A DNA stretch of 64,000 bases from Loxodes magnus (lineage: Eukaryota > Ciliophora > Karyorelictea > Loxodida > Loxodidae): NCBI GenBank assembly GCA_946699065.1, contig CAMPDV010000125.1, positions 496,001-560,000 on the forward strand, given 5' to 3'. Numbering within the stretch: position 1 is the stretch's first letter; each line of letters opens with the position of its first letter. Under the pieces are notes generated by a model that worked only from the letters and a program-made list of their open reading frames with translations, did not search any database and was not told where the DNA came from. This document shows positions 9,368 to 24,000 of this stretch, piece after piece. A program made the position numbers and the translations under genes.

Positions 9368-12300
9368 TAACCATAAAGCAAATTTAAGATAGATATATAT
9401 AAATAATTATGTAATTTACTAAAGTCATTAGCACTAGTAAAGTTTAAAATTAATCTTTTAAAATTAATTGGATTTATTAGAAAACTTAATGCTTTAATAT
9501 TTATTTTTAATTAAAAGAAGATAATTTATTTATTAACTATTAAATTAGAAACTCAATTCTTTAATAGACATTTTCCATGCTGAAGAGAAACACAAAAAAT
9601 TGTTTATACTGAATAGTTGTGCCTTTTAAATTATTTGCTATTATATCTAAAATAAAATAAAAATTCGTATTTAACCTTTATTAATTTCTAAAGATATAAT
9701 AAGTATCATTATGCTTAAATAATCAGCTTTAGAAAAACATAGTAGAATTAAAATAAGAAGAAATATTAAAGAAATAAAATCAAAAGTAGATGAAATTAAG
9801 CAAGCAATTACTTCAAGTAAGTTATTTATCTTTCAAAAACATTTAAATATAAAGAATATCAATAATTATATAAACAAATTTTAAAAATAGATTAAAATGC
9901 TAAAGAAACAAAAGAACCTAAAGATTAAAACAGTTTGAATGAAGCATTAAATCCAAATTTTCTTAATGAAAAAATTATTAAAGGAATCCTTTCGTTTGCT
10001 ATTTTTCTTTATTAAAAGCCAACAATTCTATACGATTTGAAGATTGTTTATAATTTATAATGTTTAATAAATTAAACTCTTTTGAATTAATTAAAATGAG
10101 AAAATAATAATTTAAAATAACTTAATTAAAAATCTTTTAAATTAATAATAAGTTACTTATAAGACTCATGCAACCTATTAAATAAGAAAGACATTTATTT
10201 ATAAAATTACTATTATTAACTTTATTTTAAAATTTAAATCTATTGATATTCATCTAATGTAATGCTAATGACTTTGCTTTAAGAATATCATTAGATCCAT
10301 ATAGCTTAATAATTTGAATCGCTTTCTTTTCAATAAATAAATATTTATAAATTTGGATTATGGTATATTATAAGAGTTTCAAGCAAATTTAAAGAATTAA
10401 ATGATAAATTACAGCAAATAGCTGCTAAAAAAATTAAAAAGAAATAATTAAAAAATTGTTTTTATTTGAAGTGACATCTCTGAGAGTTTACCAAGATAAA
10501 TATTTTATTTTTCCTTTTTTTATTTCGAAGTAAGGATGTTTTACTATAAATATTTACTAAAGATGAATTGATTGTTATTATATGAAAAAAGTATTCATAA
10601 TAATTCTCTAGAAATATATAATATTAGCTTTTAGCCTTTCCATATTTCTATCTAGTATTCATATAAAAGGAATAATTTCTTATTTCTTTTAAATCAAAGC
10701 AAACTACTAAAAATTCAAAATTTGCTATTTTTTCTTTAAAATTAAACTTTTCGAAGTTAATTCTTTATATCTGTTAATTTTCTGAAAGTTTTCTTGAAGT
10801 TCTCTATCATAAGTTCTTTAGAATATAGCAAATTCTATATAGTTAACTAGATTTTATGCTTTATATAAGTTTAGGCAAATATCATAAAAATTAAAATTTT
10901 TTAAATAGATAACTTAAATTGAAGATTTGTTACATATTTATCTTTAGCTAAAAGATTTAATCCTATGACCTTTGAAAATTTAGCATGATAATTTTTCTGA
11001 TAAACTTTAAAAAAATCAATCAAGCTAAAAATAAGTTGCAAAAAAGGCTACCTAAATTATATGAAATCCTTTTAAAGGAAACTTTGCATCATTTATTTTA
11101 GCTTTTAGTCTATGAATTTAGAAAAGAGATTTTAAAGTAAAAAAAAGAAATTCTAAATAAAAAAATATATATCTTGCTGCTTTTAAAGGATACCACATAG
11201 GTATAAAACAAAAAAATTTGATAACCTAACTTTCCACAAATTGTAAAATATAAAAGATAATAAGATACATTAAATTTAATTGACTCAAATAACGAAAATA
11301 TAAATTGCTAAGTCATAAGCTGAGCAAGTAAAATCAGTCTGAGATAACTAGAATAGTAGTATTATAAGAAAAAGGAAATTAATAGACAATTAATTTACTA
11401 TTTATATCTCTATGATTTTTTGTAAATAGTTTAAACTAATAAATATGTCATGATCACTAAAAAATTATTTTAAAATTATCGAATATATCAAACGGTTAAA
11501 CATTGCTAAAATTCCAACTGCTTGATTTATAATTTTACTCAGATGATGCTATTAGCAAAAGGTAAATAAACCATATCAGAAAAGATTAAAATAATAACAA
11601 AATTAAACTACTAATAAAAACGTTTATTTCAAAAAATTTAAAATTTAAAATGGTATATAAAATATGACAAAAATTCTAAAAAGTTAAAATTATTTTTAAT
11701 GTAATTTAGTCCTTAATAAGCTTAGATAGATATCAGAATGTAAATTAAGGAAGAACTTTCAAATCTCCAAAAATTAAAAGTTATATAAATATAATAATAA
11801 AGCAGCCTATTAGTAATTTTCATTTATCTTTTCTTTAAAACCTAAGTTTATTTTTCTCAGCTCAATTAAAAACCTTCAAAAATTTATTAAATCATTTTTT
11901 TATTTTAAAATTGATAAAAAACGAGTTTGATTTCTTGAGCCTCTAAATTTATTTCACATATTAGACCTTATGAATTGTGTTAAAAAACTTTTAAAAAATT
12001 TATTATTTATGAATTATATTTAACATATACTCCGCATTAATTTTATTTTTATAATTTTTGACTCCTTTCTCTATCATATTAGAAATAATTAAAATCAAAT
12101 AGGCTTCTTAAATTATTTTATTTACTCTATTTAGCTCTTTAAATGTTCTTTATCTTTAACATTATATGCAAAACTTTCCTTAGAATGTTTCTATTTTTAA
12201 CTATTCTCATAATTTTGCAGTTTTATTATAATCAGTTTTTATTTAGATAAGATACAATAATTATTTGCTAAATAATTAATCTCACTTTGGTTAGTTTAAG

Positions 12301-15300
12301 AACTTGGTGAATAAGAAAAGTAATAATTAGAATTATTTATCATATTAGTGTTAAAATTACTAAATGCTTTATATCTTATTTAAAATAGATGAAAGAGCGT
12401 TTTATAAGAAATTAAAGTTCTTATGCTTTTTCTCTTAATTATAGAAATTGTTATAATTAATTACTAAGAATAAATAAGCTTTGCTTTAATTTTTCCAAAT
12501 ATTTTATTAGAAGAATTAATAACAAAAATATGAAGGACTAAGTTAGATTTGGTAACTATTCTACAATATTTGAAGTTATTTAAGCCATGTATTATCATTT
12601 ATTTATTTTAAGTGCAAATTTTTTATATAAAGATATAAATTAATATAATTTTTAAGCCTTAAATTAAGAATTTATAGGCTTCCTTTATAAAATTACTTAG
12701 AAGAGGTAGATTTTTTAAATTAATTTATTAATCTGATAAGTCTCAAACTGACAACAGTATTTAGATAAAAATCTGTAGAATAAAATATTGAGATATTATA
12801 TTATCCTTAAAAGTTATATAAGAAACTAAAATTTTGAATTCAGATTCTATGAATAAAAATTTTGCGAGTTTAGAATAATTTTTATTAATAATAAACTTTA
12901 AAAATTCACTCAGTAGATAGAATTATCTTAAGAAGAACAAAGATTACTTTTAATTTTAAAATCATTAAAAAAAATTAGCAAAATAAAGAAAGGAAGAAGC
13001 AAATTTAAAAATAATTGAATTAGTAAGGTATGATTAGCTCTGGATTAAAATTAGAATGAGTAACTATATATTTGTTACTTCGAATAAGCACAAATATACT
13101 TCAAATAACTGATTTATTACTTATATAAAAAAATTCCAGATATAAATAGTGTAAGGAACTTCTTGTTATTAAAGCATTAATTTATAAAGAAAGATTAAAT
13201 CTTTATTTATTTCATTCATATTATTATAACTTTTATAATTTTTGCTTTATTCAAATATTTTTTTAATTTTATTCTAATAAATAAAATTAAAATCATATAC
13301 TAAAGGCTACTCAATTTTAATGAATTTAAAAATTATTAAATTATTTAGATAAAAGAATAATGAAAAGCTATTTGATTGCTAAGCAAAATTTTAATTAATT
13401 AGTAAGTTAATTAAGATTTTATTTATGCGTTTATAATATAGATAGATCTTACCCTTTAGAATTAGGATAAAAGTAATTATTATCTGTGCAATAGGTATTT
13501 AGTTAATTCTAGTGATATTATCGCATGATTTTCATTAATTCTACAAAGTGAGTCAGTTGATCTTTGTATCAATAATATAAAATGTTTAGAAATTGTTTGA
13601 AACATTAGAGTTTGGAAAATGTTTTAAAGAAGAATAGTAAGTCTTGATGGATTTTAATAGAGTACAACAAAAGTTTTAAAAACATAGATTTTAATTTTTA
13701 TTAAAAATGCTTAAAAGTTTTATTAATTAGATGCGATTGTCTTTCGTTTTGAAAATAAATTAGTAGTTTGAGTATATAAAGAAAAATGAAATGCATACAC
13801 AACATTTTTTTAATTAGTATTATTAAGAAAAAAAATGTTCTATTTCATTTTTGCATATAGTATTTATCTCATTTGGTAAGTAACTTCCTTCAAACAGATG
13901 TTTAATCTCAGTTATAAAACATTTAGAATCTCTATGATAAATTTATACAAATTATAAAATATTTCTTTCTTTTTTACTCTTTTTAGATATTATTAAGTTG
14001 CTATATATGATAAATTTTATTATAAAAACTTAAATACTATAAATTCATAATAAAAATTCAAAAAATATTTCATTATCATTTTGAGAAACTATTTGACTAG
14101 AGTATTTAATTTTAAATTGTGGTCAAATAAATTTTAATTAATCTGAATTATTATAAAAGTAGAAGCTCATCAACTTTATATTATTCATTAGGTTATTTTA
14201 ACTTTAGATTACTTATATTTAACACTTAATTATAGTTAGATTTTACTATTTTATTCTTTTGTCTTGATTTGATTTCATTGTATTAAATCATAGAAATTAA
14301 TGGAAAATATTAATTAAAAAAGCAACATGTAAATACTATAAATTTACAGGCTAAAACATCTAGATTTATACTTTAATTATTAAAAGAAAAAACTTTTATT
14401 TTAGCTTTACTTTAATACAATTAAAAGCTTTAATGCAACATATAAGCAAAATGTTTAATTTTTTATAAAGAAAAGACAAAGTGACTGAGTTTTATATGTT
14501 TATATCTAATAAAAAAATATAGATAAAAAATTTATTTTTTTAGCTTTATTATTTAATACCAAAAAATTGCTAGAAATCATTTTAATAACACTAGAGACTC
14601 TAGAAAAAAATAATTGAAGATTGACTAAAATAATTTTAGAAATAATTTAAAAATGGCTCTGGAATGCAAGGTGAAACTTAATATTATATTAATAAAGTTT
14701 GATGCTTCTTCATTTTCTAAGATTCACTTGACATTAAGTTATTAAATAACAATTTATATTATAAATTATTAACTAAGACAAATCCAAATTTATATTTTTA
14801 AGCAAATCTATGAAAAGTATGGTCTTATAGTTTATTTAAGATGTAAGTTATAAAAGATTTATTTTACTAATTTAAATATTTAATAATTATTAATTAATTT
14901 AGCAAAGTACCTAGATTATTATAAAAATAAAATTTAAATCTTTCTATCTTCTCTTTCTGTGCATTCTTTATCTTTCTATTATTAAATTCAAGTTAGTAAA
15001 ATATGTGCTAGTAATAAAGCTAATTTTATTGCTTACTCTAAGATAATTTTTTAAATAATAATTCAAATTTTAGCATAACCATAATATTTGTATTCTGTAT
15101 AAGAAATCTTCTTGTATAAATATTTTGCTCTCTACTCTTTATAGTTTATTAATATGTGCCCTTTGTTCATACTAGTATATATAGAAATTAAAGAAGTTAA
15201 TTATAGTTCATTTTCGATTAAAAATTCTTTATTAAGGATTTACCTCCTTAAGCATATATTAAAACAATCAATTATTTAAAATAAGGTAATAATTTCAAAA

Positions 15301-16348
15301 ATAGATTTAAATTTTACATTATTTTCAGACATAGAAGCTGATATTTAACTTTATAATAATTCATTTAGATTATGCTTTTATAGGCCAATAAAAAAGTCAA
15401 TAGTTTAAGGATAAAATAGATGATTAAGAAGCTTAAAATATTAATTAAATTTGAAGCTATAGAATTTAAATTTAAAAAGTAAAATAGTTTAAAGAGTTGA
15501 AATTATTCCTAAAATTTAAGCATCAAATTATAATTTAAACCTCCAAACACGAGATGATCACAGTTTGCTGACTGAATAAATATCAACTGAAAGAGTCTCT
15601 TTTTATTCTATTTTTTATTATTAAGTTTCATAATTTCGTGTGTAAATTTAATTTTTAATTGAATTTCTACGCTAGATATAACTTTAATTTCAATTAATGT
15701 TTTTTTATTTGCGCATAACAATTCAAAGTTAAAATGCTTTCACAACCTTACTGTAAATAACCATAAATAAAATAAAAGTTGTTATTTTAGAATTAATTAT
15801 ATGATATAAGATTATCAAGTGAAAAAATTAATAAAAACTAATAGTTTAATTTAAGTATAGGAATCTAAGTAAATCTCCTGTAAATAAGATATAGGTATAT
15901 GCTAAAGAAATATTTCTTTTTCTTTTATTTTTTAATTTAAAATAAGAGACAAACTTATTTAAGAGCCTTCAAACTTAAAATAATGAAAGAGAATAATATA
16001 TTTAAAATATGTTTAATCTAGTAAATGTAAATAATTAAACATTCTTAAGAAAAAAAACTTATTTAAGAACTCTTTATTTTAATTTATTATTTAAATAAAA
16101 TAGAAAAATTATAATATCTCTTGAAGGAAATCCAAAATTGAAATTATTATTTTATAAATTTGATTCAATTTTTAAAATAATAATTTAGAATATTTCATAA
16201 TAAGAGAAAGATACTTAATAAAATGAAAAAAGGTAAATAAGTCAAAAGTTTGATAAACAAATAATAAGGAAATGTTTATTATACAATGTATCTTAAATTC
16301 GTAATTGTTAAAAAATTTAAATATAATTATTTTCAATTATTTATAAAA
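9368..16348. other. Long AT-rich gene-poor stretch with weak coding-like patches
   Basis: No gene can be called. Two plus-strand patches look somewhat protein-like under the reassigned code: about 9711-10010 (for example ALEKHSRIKIRRNIKEIKSK, then in another frame NSLNEALNPNFLNEKIIKGI) and about 10350-11430 (SKFKELNDKLQQIAAKKIKK and onward). They could be parts of a decayed gene. TAR as sense makes nearly every frame open here, so this is not strong evidence. Confidence 0.35.
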
Positions 16349-19300
16349 ATGTCAAAGATAGATCTTTGGACTAGCAACTTCTAGAACCTTTACTAAAGAT
16401 TGTATACAATTATACATATCAATAAGCTAAAAAAATCAAAATTAGATCAAACGCACTCAGTTGTCTGCACTCAACTTATTCATTTCGTTTAAAAGGTTTA
16501 TTTATTGATTTCCTTAATCAATATAGAGAACAAAGAACTTTGAGAATTCGAAAAAATAAAAGAAGTGTTCAGAGGATTTGTGGTGGCTCCCTTGTTTGAT
16601 TAATCCTTTCACTAGCTTCTGCTTTTGTTCATAGTGTGCTCAGTTTATATTTCCATAATAATTGGGTGTAGTTTCTATGTAATGAAAAGAGCTAAACCAA
16701 GTAATTGAATAATAAACTTCGTCACATGGAATGCAGAGAATTTTAACTTAGTTTTATCAGTTCCTATAAACAAAACTCTAATAACAATAATAGCTTCTCC
16801 TGAAGAATTTCCTGATGATATAGAATATTTTTCGCAAACATACAGTATTCTATTCGTATGCTCATTCGTAATGATATTTCTTATCATGATATATCAACTA
16901 GCTAATTGCTACCTTACAGTTAATGTTTAGCAAGAGATAAAAATATCGAATGACATTTTATTTCACTAGTCATAGTCACATTTCTTATATTAGCTACAAA
17001 CTTTAACCATAATAACTTTAAACTCATTCAAGTAAAAGTATGCTTTACTTATCTTATACTTGGTTTTTTAGACTAGAGTTTCATATTAAAAAGTGTATTC
17101 GGGAACTTATGCAAATATAATAGTGGAGAAGTGAGATTTCTTCCTTTATTTAGTTAAAATTCTAGTGGCTATTATTATGCTTCTTATAGAAACCAACGAT
17201 ATCAATGTTACCTTTCTTATTTTCTTCATTCCTTTCCTTTACCAAATTACCAACTTTCTATATCTAAAGCGACTCCAGCTCTTTATGTCTTACTAGTTAA
17301 ATAAAGTACACTAACCAACAAACTGGCTACAAGCTATTAACTTCTACAGACAAATTTATGCACAATAAAAGAAATATCATTTAGACCCTAAATACACTAT
17401 ACTCCTTAAGGGTGCTTTGGTAAAGAACTTTGAGAAAAAAGGATCAAAACAAATATTTGATGGAATGAAGATCACTAAAAGTGTTCAAGTTTATAACGAG
17501 CATTTAATTACTCTAAGTACCAAATTAATCTCTCAACTAAACACTAAAGATCAGCAAGCTAAGTCTTTCATTCTATTTACTCTATTTTTCATTCTACAGC
17601 AGTAGAAGTAATTCCAATTATGCTTTGAGTTACTTAAGTAGTTTAGAAATGAAAGCTAAAACATAATATTTAGATTTTATTTATTCCTAGCAGACTAAAT
17701 TTTAATAAACATTGTATAAGAACAAAAAGAGAAAGCTTTGCAAAATATAAGAATAGACCATCAGTTAAGAGTGTAAGATCAATCAGACTTCATAAAGAAC
17801 CACTTTGATAATTAATTGCTAGATGTAGAAATCTTAATAAACATTTACGAGACTTTCAAAAATCTAAAGAACACAATAAAAATTATCCATCTAAAATATT
17901 TTTAATTTTGAGAAGAGCTTTCCCATGAGCTTATATAAGAATAGTAACTTCTCAGCTTAAACAAAGAATTACAAAATTTGAATAATGAAATGGAAAATAA
18001 TTACAAGCAAATCATTTATATGAATCCTTAGTTCTATTAAGCTGACTTATAATATGCTAAAATTTTATCATTAATAAATCCTGAAGATCCTTAAGTAGAA
18101 CATATAATTAATGAAGCTGAAAATAAAAAATTTTCTAATGATATAATAAAAAAGATTAGGAAAAACGACTTTTTAACTAATTTACTAGATGAAGATATAA
18201 TGATAATAGTTGTAAATGCAAATGACAACTATAAAATTATCTATGCTAATCACTAAACCTGCTAAGCTCTAAAGTTTTCTACTTCAGTAATTGAAAATAT
18301 AACATTTGATTAGCTTTGCCCTTTCATTATTTAAAAGAGCTTAAAAACATACATAGATGACTCCTTAGGAAATGAAATAAAGACAGTACTTCTTACTCAA
18401 GATGGTTTTCTTTTTCCGGTTATTTAAATAGCATCTTCTCGTTGGAAAAATTCGAAATTGGAAATTCTTTTTGCCTTTTAGCCATTAAGCAATACAAAGA
18501 ATAGTGGATTTTTATTATTAGACGAGCAAGGATTCATAGTAGCTTATTAGCAGCACTTAGATAGTTTTTTTATGAAATAAGAGAATGTCTCCAACATGCA
18601 AATAAATATGAATGACATATGTCCTTCGTATCAACAATATTTGAACTAAAATAAGAATATAACCATTAATCTAGCATAGTATTAAACTAAAGAGGCTTCC
18701 ATTAAAAGATAGCAAAGCATTTAAAGTAATAAATAAGATATTAAGCACTTAAGTAATTAGTCTTCTCTAAACTTAAAAAATGAAAATTAAGAACAAATAG
18801 ATAAAATCCGTGAGACTGTCTAAATTAATACCAATGAAAGCTTTTACTCATCATTTGGAAATCTGCTACTTTAAATAGTTGTTGTTGGATCTTACTTCAA
18901 ATAAACTTAAGTAGATTAAGAATGCTCACTTAATAATTCACTTTAAAACAGTTTTCTTTCTTCATAGCAAATACTAAATTCCAAAGATCTAAAGAAAAGC
19001 AAATAAAAGTCCATATATCAAGCTTCAGTATATAATTCTCCGGATAGTGAAATAGCTCTAATATAAAGACTAAGATAAAATAAAATGTAAACTACTTTGA
19101 ATAAAATAAGATAAATCTTTAAAATAACTGGTTTAATCTTTCTCTCTATTTTAATGGTTTTTGTTTGATATTCTTAATTTATAATGTAGAATTCATTGCA
19201 AGTTTATGAAAGAAACTATTATGAGCTAGATTAACTTCTTTCAATAAGTAATCTGACAGTTAGTGCCCATTGATTCATTATATCTCTGAAGTCTTACTAT

Positions 19301-21007
19301 ACAAATTTGTTTCCCGAGTAGTACTTATGGTAGTTTTAAGAATAGAAATTTAATGATGATTTATATTTGAACATACAAGCAGAGCTGAAATTAATCTAGT
19401 AAGAACTAAACGAAAATATCTTAAATCTGTATAAATACTCAAAGTGATTTCCCGATTCTTATGAAAAAGAACTTGAAATTCAAATGAAATCTGTTTTAGA
19501 TGAAAATGTTTAAGTTTAGACTTCAACTCTAAATTATATTTAAGCTTGCTAAATCATTAACAGGAACTTTTTTACTTTTTCTACTTTAGATAAATCAAAT
19601 TACGACAAATATAGTAATATGTTCCTATTTTCTTTTAGAACAAATGGATTAAATGCTTTGCTTAAAGAGAGTTACGATTTATTAATGGATACAATACAGA
19701 ATCCTGGAAGAAACTATGACTAAATAAAGAAAATTTCTATAATATTATTAACTTTTGAGACAATATTTGATTTCTTTATATTACTTTATATCTTCTTTAT
19801 CGTAATGAAAGTTATTAAGTCTAGAAAAAGAATTATTATGTTCTTTGTCAAGATTGGTAAAATTTATGCTCAATAATATTGTAAATAGCTTTACGAAGAA
19901 TTTTAGTAAAAGTTACTAAGTTAAGATGAAATTAGCTTGGGAAACGAAAATTATCTCATGGAATTAAGATAATAGGAATCTAATCAATAGAATTTATAGG
20001 AAGAATCTAAATCAAGCACTTCTAATATTACTATGAATGAAAAATTGCAAGATAATTCTGAAATTTCTATACTTGGAGCTAAAGAAGGCAAAACGAGAAA
20101 AGTAGAAAAAATAAAAATAAAGAAATAAAAGTAAAGAAATCTTCAGAACGTTCTTTAGAGTGTTAATGAATGAAAAAATTGAAGTAAATTTTGAATATTA
20201 TCATTCTTGTTTATAATGAGCATTCAGATATTCTATGTTCTAAACTTTAATCTTTATCCTTAATACGTCTAAAATTTCGAAAATCGTTAAAAAGCTAATT
20301 TCTTAGTATCTCAGAAATAAATTTTACTTTAACTTTCTATTGTTTCCTTGACTGAGCTTTTACTCAACTCTTCCTCTCAAGTGATCTGACAAGATACAAT
20401 ATTATTAACCCCTTAGCTGCTTGACGATTTGGATAAAATAGACAATGAGTTTTATTCCTTCTTTTAAGACAAATTAGAAAGTTTCACAAATGAATTTAAA
20501 AAATTATATATATAAACAACAGATTATGATGCCTGCATTACTTTCGAAGATCAAGATCTTTGCTATTAAACAGCTGATGGAATTCTGTAATAAGGTTACC
20601 ATTTAGCAACCATCAGATATACATAAAATCTAAGAGAAATTTACAAAGAATTTTAGTCTACAGATCAAAGTATTGAAGACGGCTTAAGACTTCTTTAATC
20701 TGAGAAATTCACTGAAAGTAAAATCCTCTAATGATTTTTTTTAACAACTTTAAATGAAAAATTTCAGACATTAATTTAAGATAACGTTAAATAAGATTTC
20801 AAAGAAGCTAAAGCATTTTCCAATACTTTCAATTCTGTGCAAACTTGCGTATATGTGATATCATTTATATTAGTTTGAATAATTTTAACTTAATACTTTA
20901 GTTCAATCATAAAGGAGTAGATTAATATAATAAATCTTCTTCCTACTAAGTACATAGTTTATGGAAATCTGAAAAATGAGTTTGTGGAAACTATAAAGAA
21001 CCTATGA
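16349..21007 (+). CDS. Large multi-pass membrane protein with PAS-like region, paralog A
   Basis: One uninterrupted frame of 1552 codons runs from the ATG at 16349 to a TGA, with no intron. The N-terminal 300 residues hold several hydrophobic segments (LLLLFIVCSVYISIIIGC, ILFVCSFVMIFLIMIY). A helical cytosolic part follows (about 320-600), then a PAS-like stretch near 600-730 (IMIIVVNANDNYKIIYANHQ, GFLLLDEQGFIVAY). Two pairs of later membrane spans flank extracytoplasmic-looking loops (VSAHWFIISLKSYYTN; ITFEDQDLCYQTADGI). The C-terminus is LLPTKYIVYGNLKNEF. This layout recalls the PAS-containing TmcB-like membrane proteins that are numerous in ciliates; function is unproven, probably environmental sensing. 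At least ten tryptophans are TGA. It is clearly paralogous along its whole length to the gene at 28.4-33.1 kb, which supports both start and stop. Confidence 0.85.
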
Positions 21008-24000
21008 AAAATGTTTGATTAAACTTATTTTTATAATTTTCATAATTTTACTAATTTTTTCTTTCTATGATATTTTATATAAGTTAAAGTACTAAAAGTA
21101 AAAGGATAATATTATCTTTAACAAGTACTTTATATTTAAGCCTAATTTCTTTCTTTAGCTGTAAAGCTATTTTATAATAATTATTTTATAAATAAGAGTA
21201 GTTTTTATTATAATCTACTAGATCAATTTTTTTAATACTTGAGTCAAGTCTCTAGGTTTATATTCTTAAACTTGCTCTTTTGTAGGATCTAATTTATTTA
21301 CGCTAAAATTAGAAAATAGGAATATAGATAATAATTAAAAATAATAATTTGGAAAATTAATTTATCTTAGCTCAATTTAATTTTAAAGACATTTTACCTT
21401 AAAAGCTGTTGCAAATAAAATAATTCAAGAGAGGAAGCATAAAGACTTTAAGGTTCTTTCTAAAGAAGAAATTCATAAAATAAATATTATTAAAATTGGA
21501 GACATGAAAAGTAAGAGAAAATAAATTAAAAATATATTATTTTACTTCTAGATAGATCTTCATAAAATTTTAATCTCAAATTAGTTAAATAGCAAACCCT
21601 AAATTATGTGTAAATAAAGTTAAAATAATTTAATGATCTTATTCTAAGTAATAAAACTAGAACTTTTGAAAAATTTAATTAATAATATAATATTTAATGT
21701 ATAATCATGTGAAAAGATTCATTTTTACTTATAATTTTTAAACATATTAGCTTAGATTAACTAGATAATCAAATTTATAAAATTTAAAGTGAAAAAGATT
21801 AAATTTAAGATTATTAAAGAAAACTATAAAGTAAACTAATTTTAATTAATTCAAATTTTGGAAAAAATTTGAAATAAGCGGCAAAGATAGCGTATAAAAT
21901 TTAAGAAAATGAAATAGTACATTTGATAACTTATTTGAAGATTTAAGCTTCTATTCAAATTTTAATTTGATAAGATTTAGAAAAATTAATATATATAATT
22001 AAAAAGACTAAACTTTAAAAATAAAAAATTATTAATTTAATTATATAAAGTCTATTATATCTTCAATTATTAAACTATTTAAAAAAAAGGATTCTTTATT
22101 TTTCTAAAAGTAAAATGATATAATTAAGAACAATTAAAATAATGAAAACAGACTTAAGTGATTAGAATTTAAAAGAATTAGGAAGCTTAAATAATTATAA
22201 AATTCTTCTGAAATAATTTATTAGCATTAGTTTAGATATTGTTTATATAAGAATTTTTAAAATTAAGAGGCTTATAAAAGGTTTATGAAAAAATGAATAA
22301 AATTTTTATATGGTAATTTTAAAAAGAGTAAAAATTTATAAAAATGATTAAGCAAATTTTCAATGGAAGATAAATTAAGAAAAAGAGTAAAAATAATAAA
22401 AATTGAGATTGATATATACTCTAAAAATAAATTTCAATCTAATGATAATTTAAAGAGATATTTTCAGTAATCTTTTTACTTTCTCATATTTGTTAATTTT
22501 ATAAATATAATCCTATAATTTTTTAAATTTTAATTATGTAGCTAATAGCATTCTCTACATAAACTTGAGTTAAATTTGTGTAAATTTAACTTAATTAATT
22601 AATATTTAAAAAATTTAACCCATCATCTTGAGTAGCTTTTGTGAAACATAATTTAGTTAATGAATCCCTTTTTAAAAATTTATTTTAATAGCTTCTCTCT
22701 CAAATAATGTGTGAATGCTTAAGCATAGATCACATTGTTTCTAATATCTATGAGACTATATTAGATTTCAGAATTTTTAATTTAATTTTTACTTGCATTT
22801 TATTCTGTTTCACTAACATTCCATCTTATCATTTTGTTTCCTTTACTAGCCATACAGCAAATTTTATTGCTTATTATTTTAAATAAAAATTACTTTTTAA
22901 TCTTAATTTTAAATTTTACAAGAAAAACAAAGATAAGATATAAGTTTAGAACTAATTTAGCTTGTATTCTCTATTGCTTATTTTACCCTTTGTATTAAGC
23001 TAAGATAAATATTATTTATTATGAATTTGTTTAGATTTCTTATTTTCTTTAATATTGGGAGTAGCTAGTTTCACGAATAATTCTTTATTTTAATTTTAGG
23101 GAGTACTGTAGGTTTATTACCTTAATCTTCTGATTTCTACAAATTAATTTACTTCTCTCTTAAGAAGTTATACTCTTATGAGCTAATATCTAATAAAATT
23201 ATCTTTACAAAGTATCAAGCTTAATCATATTTGAATCAGATCTTCTTTATATCTTTATAAATTTAAGAATTAATACATTTCTTTCTTTTTAATTATACAA
23301 TTTTAGCGATGCTAAATTATATACTGAAAGTATTTCCTAAAACTCGTATCTTAATTTTAAAATTTGCTAGAATAATTTCAATTTTCTAGGAACTAATTGT
23401 AATTCAAAATAAGCATTTTAATAGTTTATACCCTTATTGGTATACAACTAAATTAATGCAATTTGATAATTTCAGCGAATTTTTAATTTATCATCTCTAT
23501 TAAGTTTGGAGATATACTTGTGTCTGTATAAATCCTTATTGTAAACGATATCTTATATATTTTATAAAAAAATAAACGCACAAAATAAAAATCTTCAGTT
23601 TTAATGTTTTTCTATGCTTACAAGACTTATAATAAGGAAAATTAACTATTTTCATATTTTTACATTTGCTTAAGCATTTCGAATTCAAAACTTTTTAATT
23701 TATAGTAGTTTTTATTTGCTCGTAATTGCTTATTCATTTATTTAGCTTAGTTATAGAAGTTATCTTATTTTGATTCACTGTAGTTAGAAAAATAATTTTT
23801 AGCTAATGAAAAATCTATTTGATCTTTAGAAAGATCTTTTTTAATTATTTTAGATAAGATTTAAAAAAATTGCTAAAATAAATAAATGGAAAGATAAAAT
23901 TCAATTAAATATAGCTTTTTATTAGTAAATATTAATTATCCTAATTTTTACATCCATATCTTCTATATTAGGTAATAAACTTCACTCATTTAAAATTAAC

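Noticed and set aside
16675-16887. Minus-strand 70-aa open frame, with a similar antisense frame at 32.6-32.7 kb
   Set aside because: It is the antisense shadow of a conserved part of PAS paralog A; the similarity at 32.6 kb is the same shadow in paralog B.
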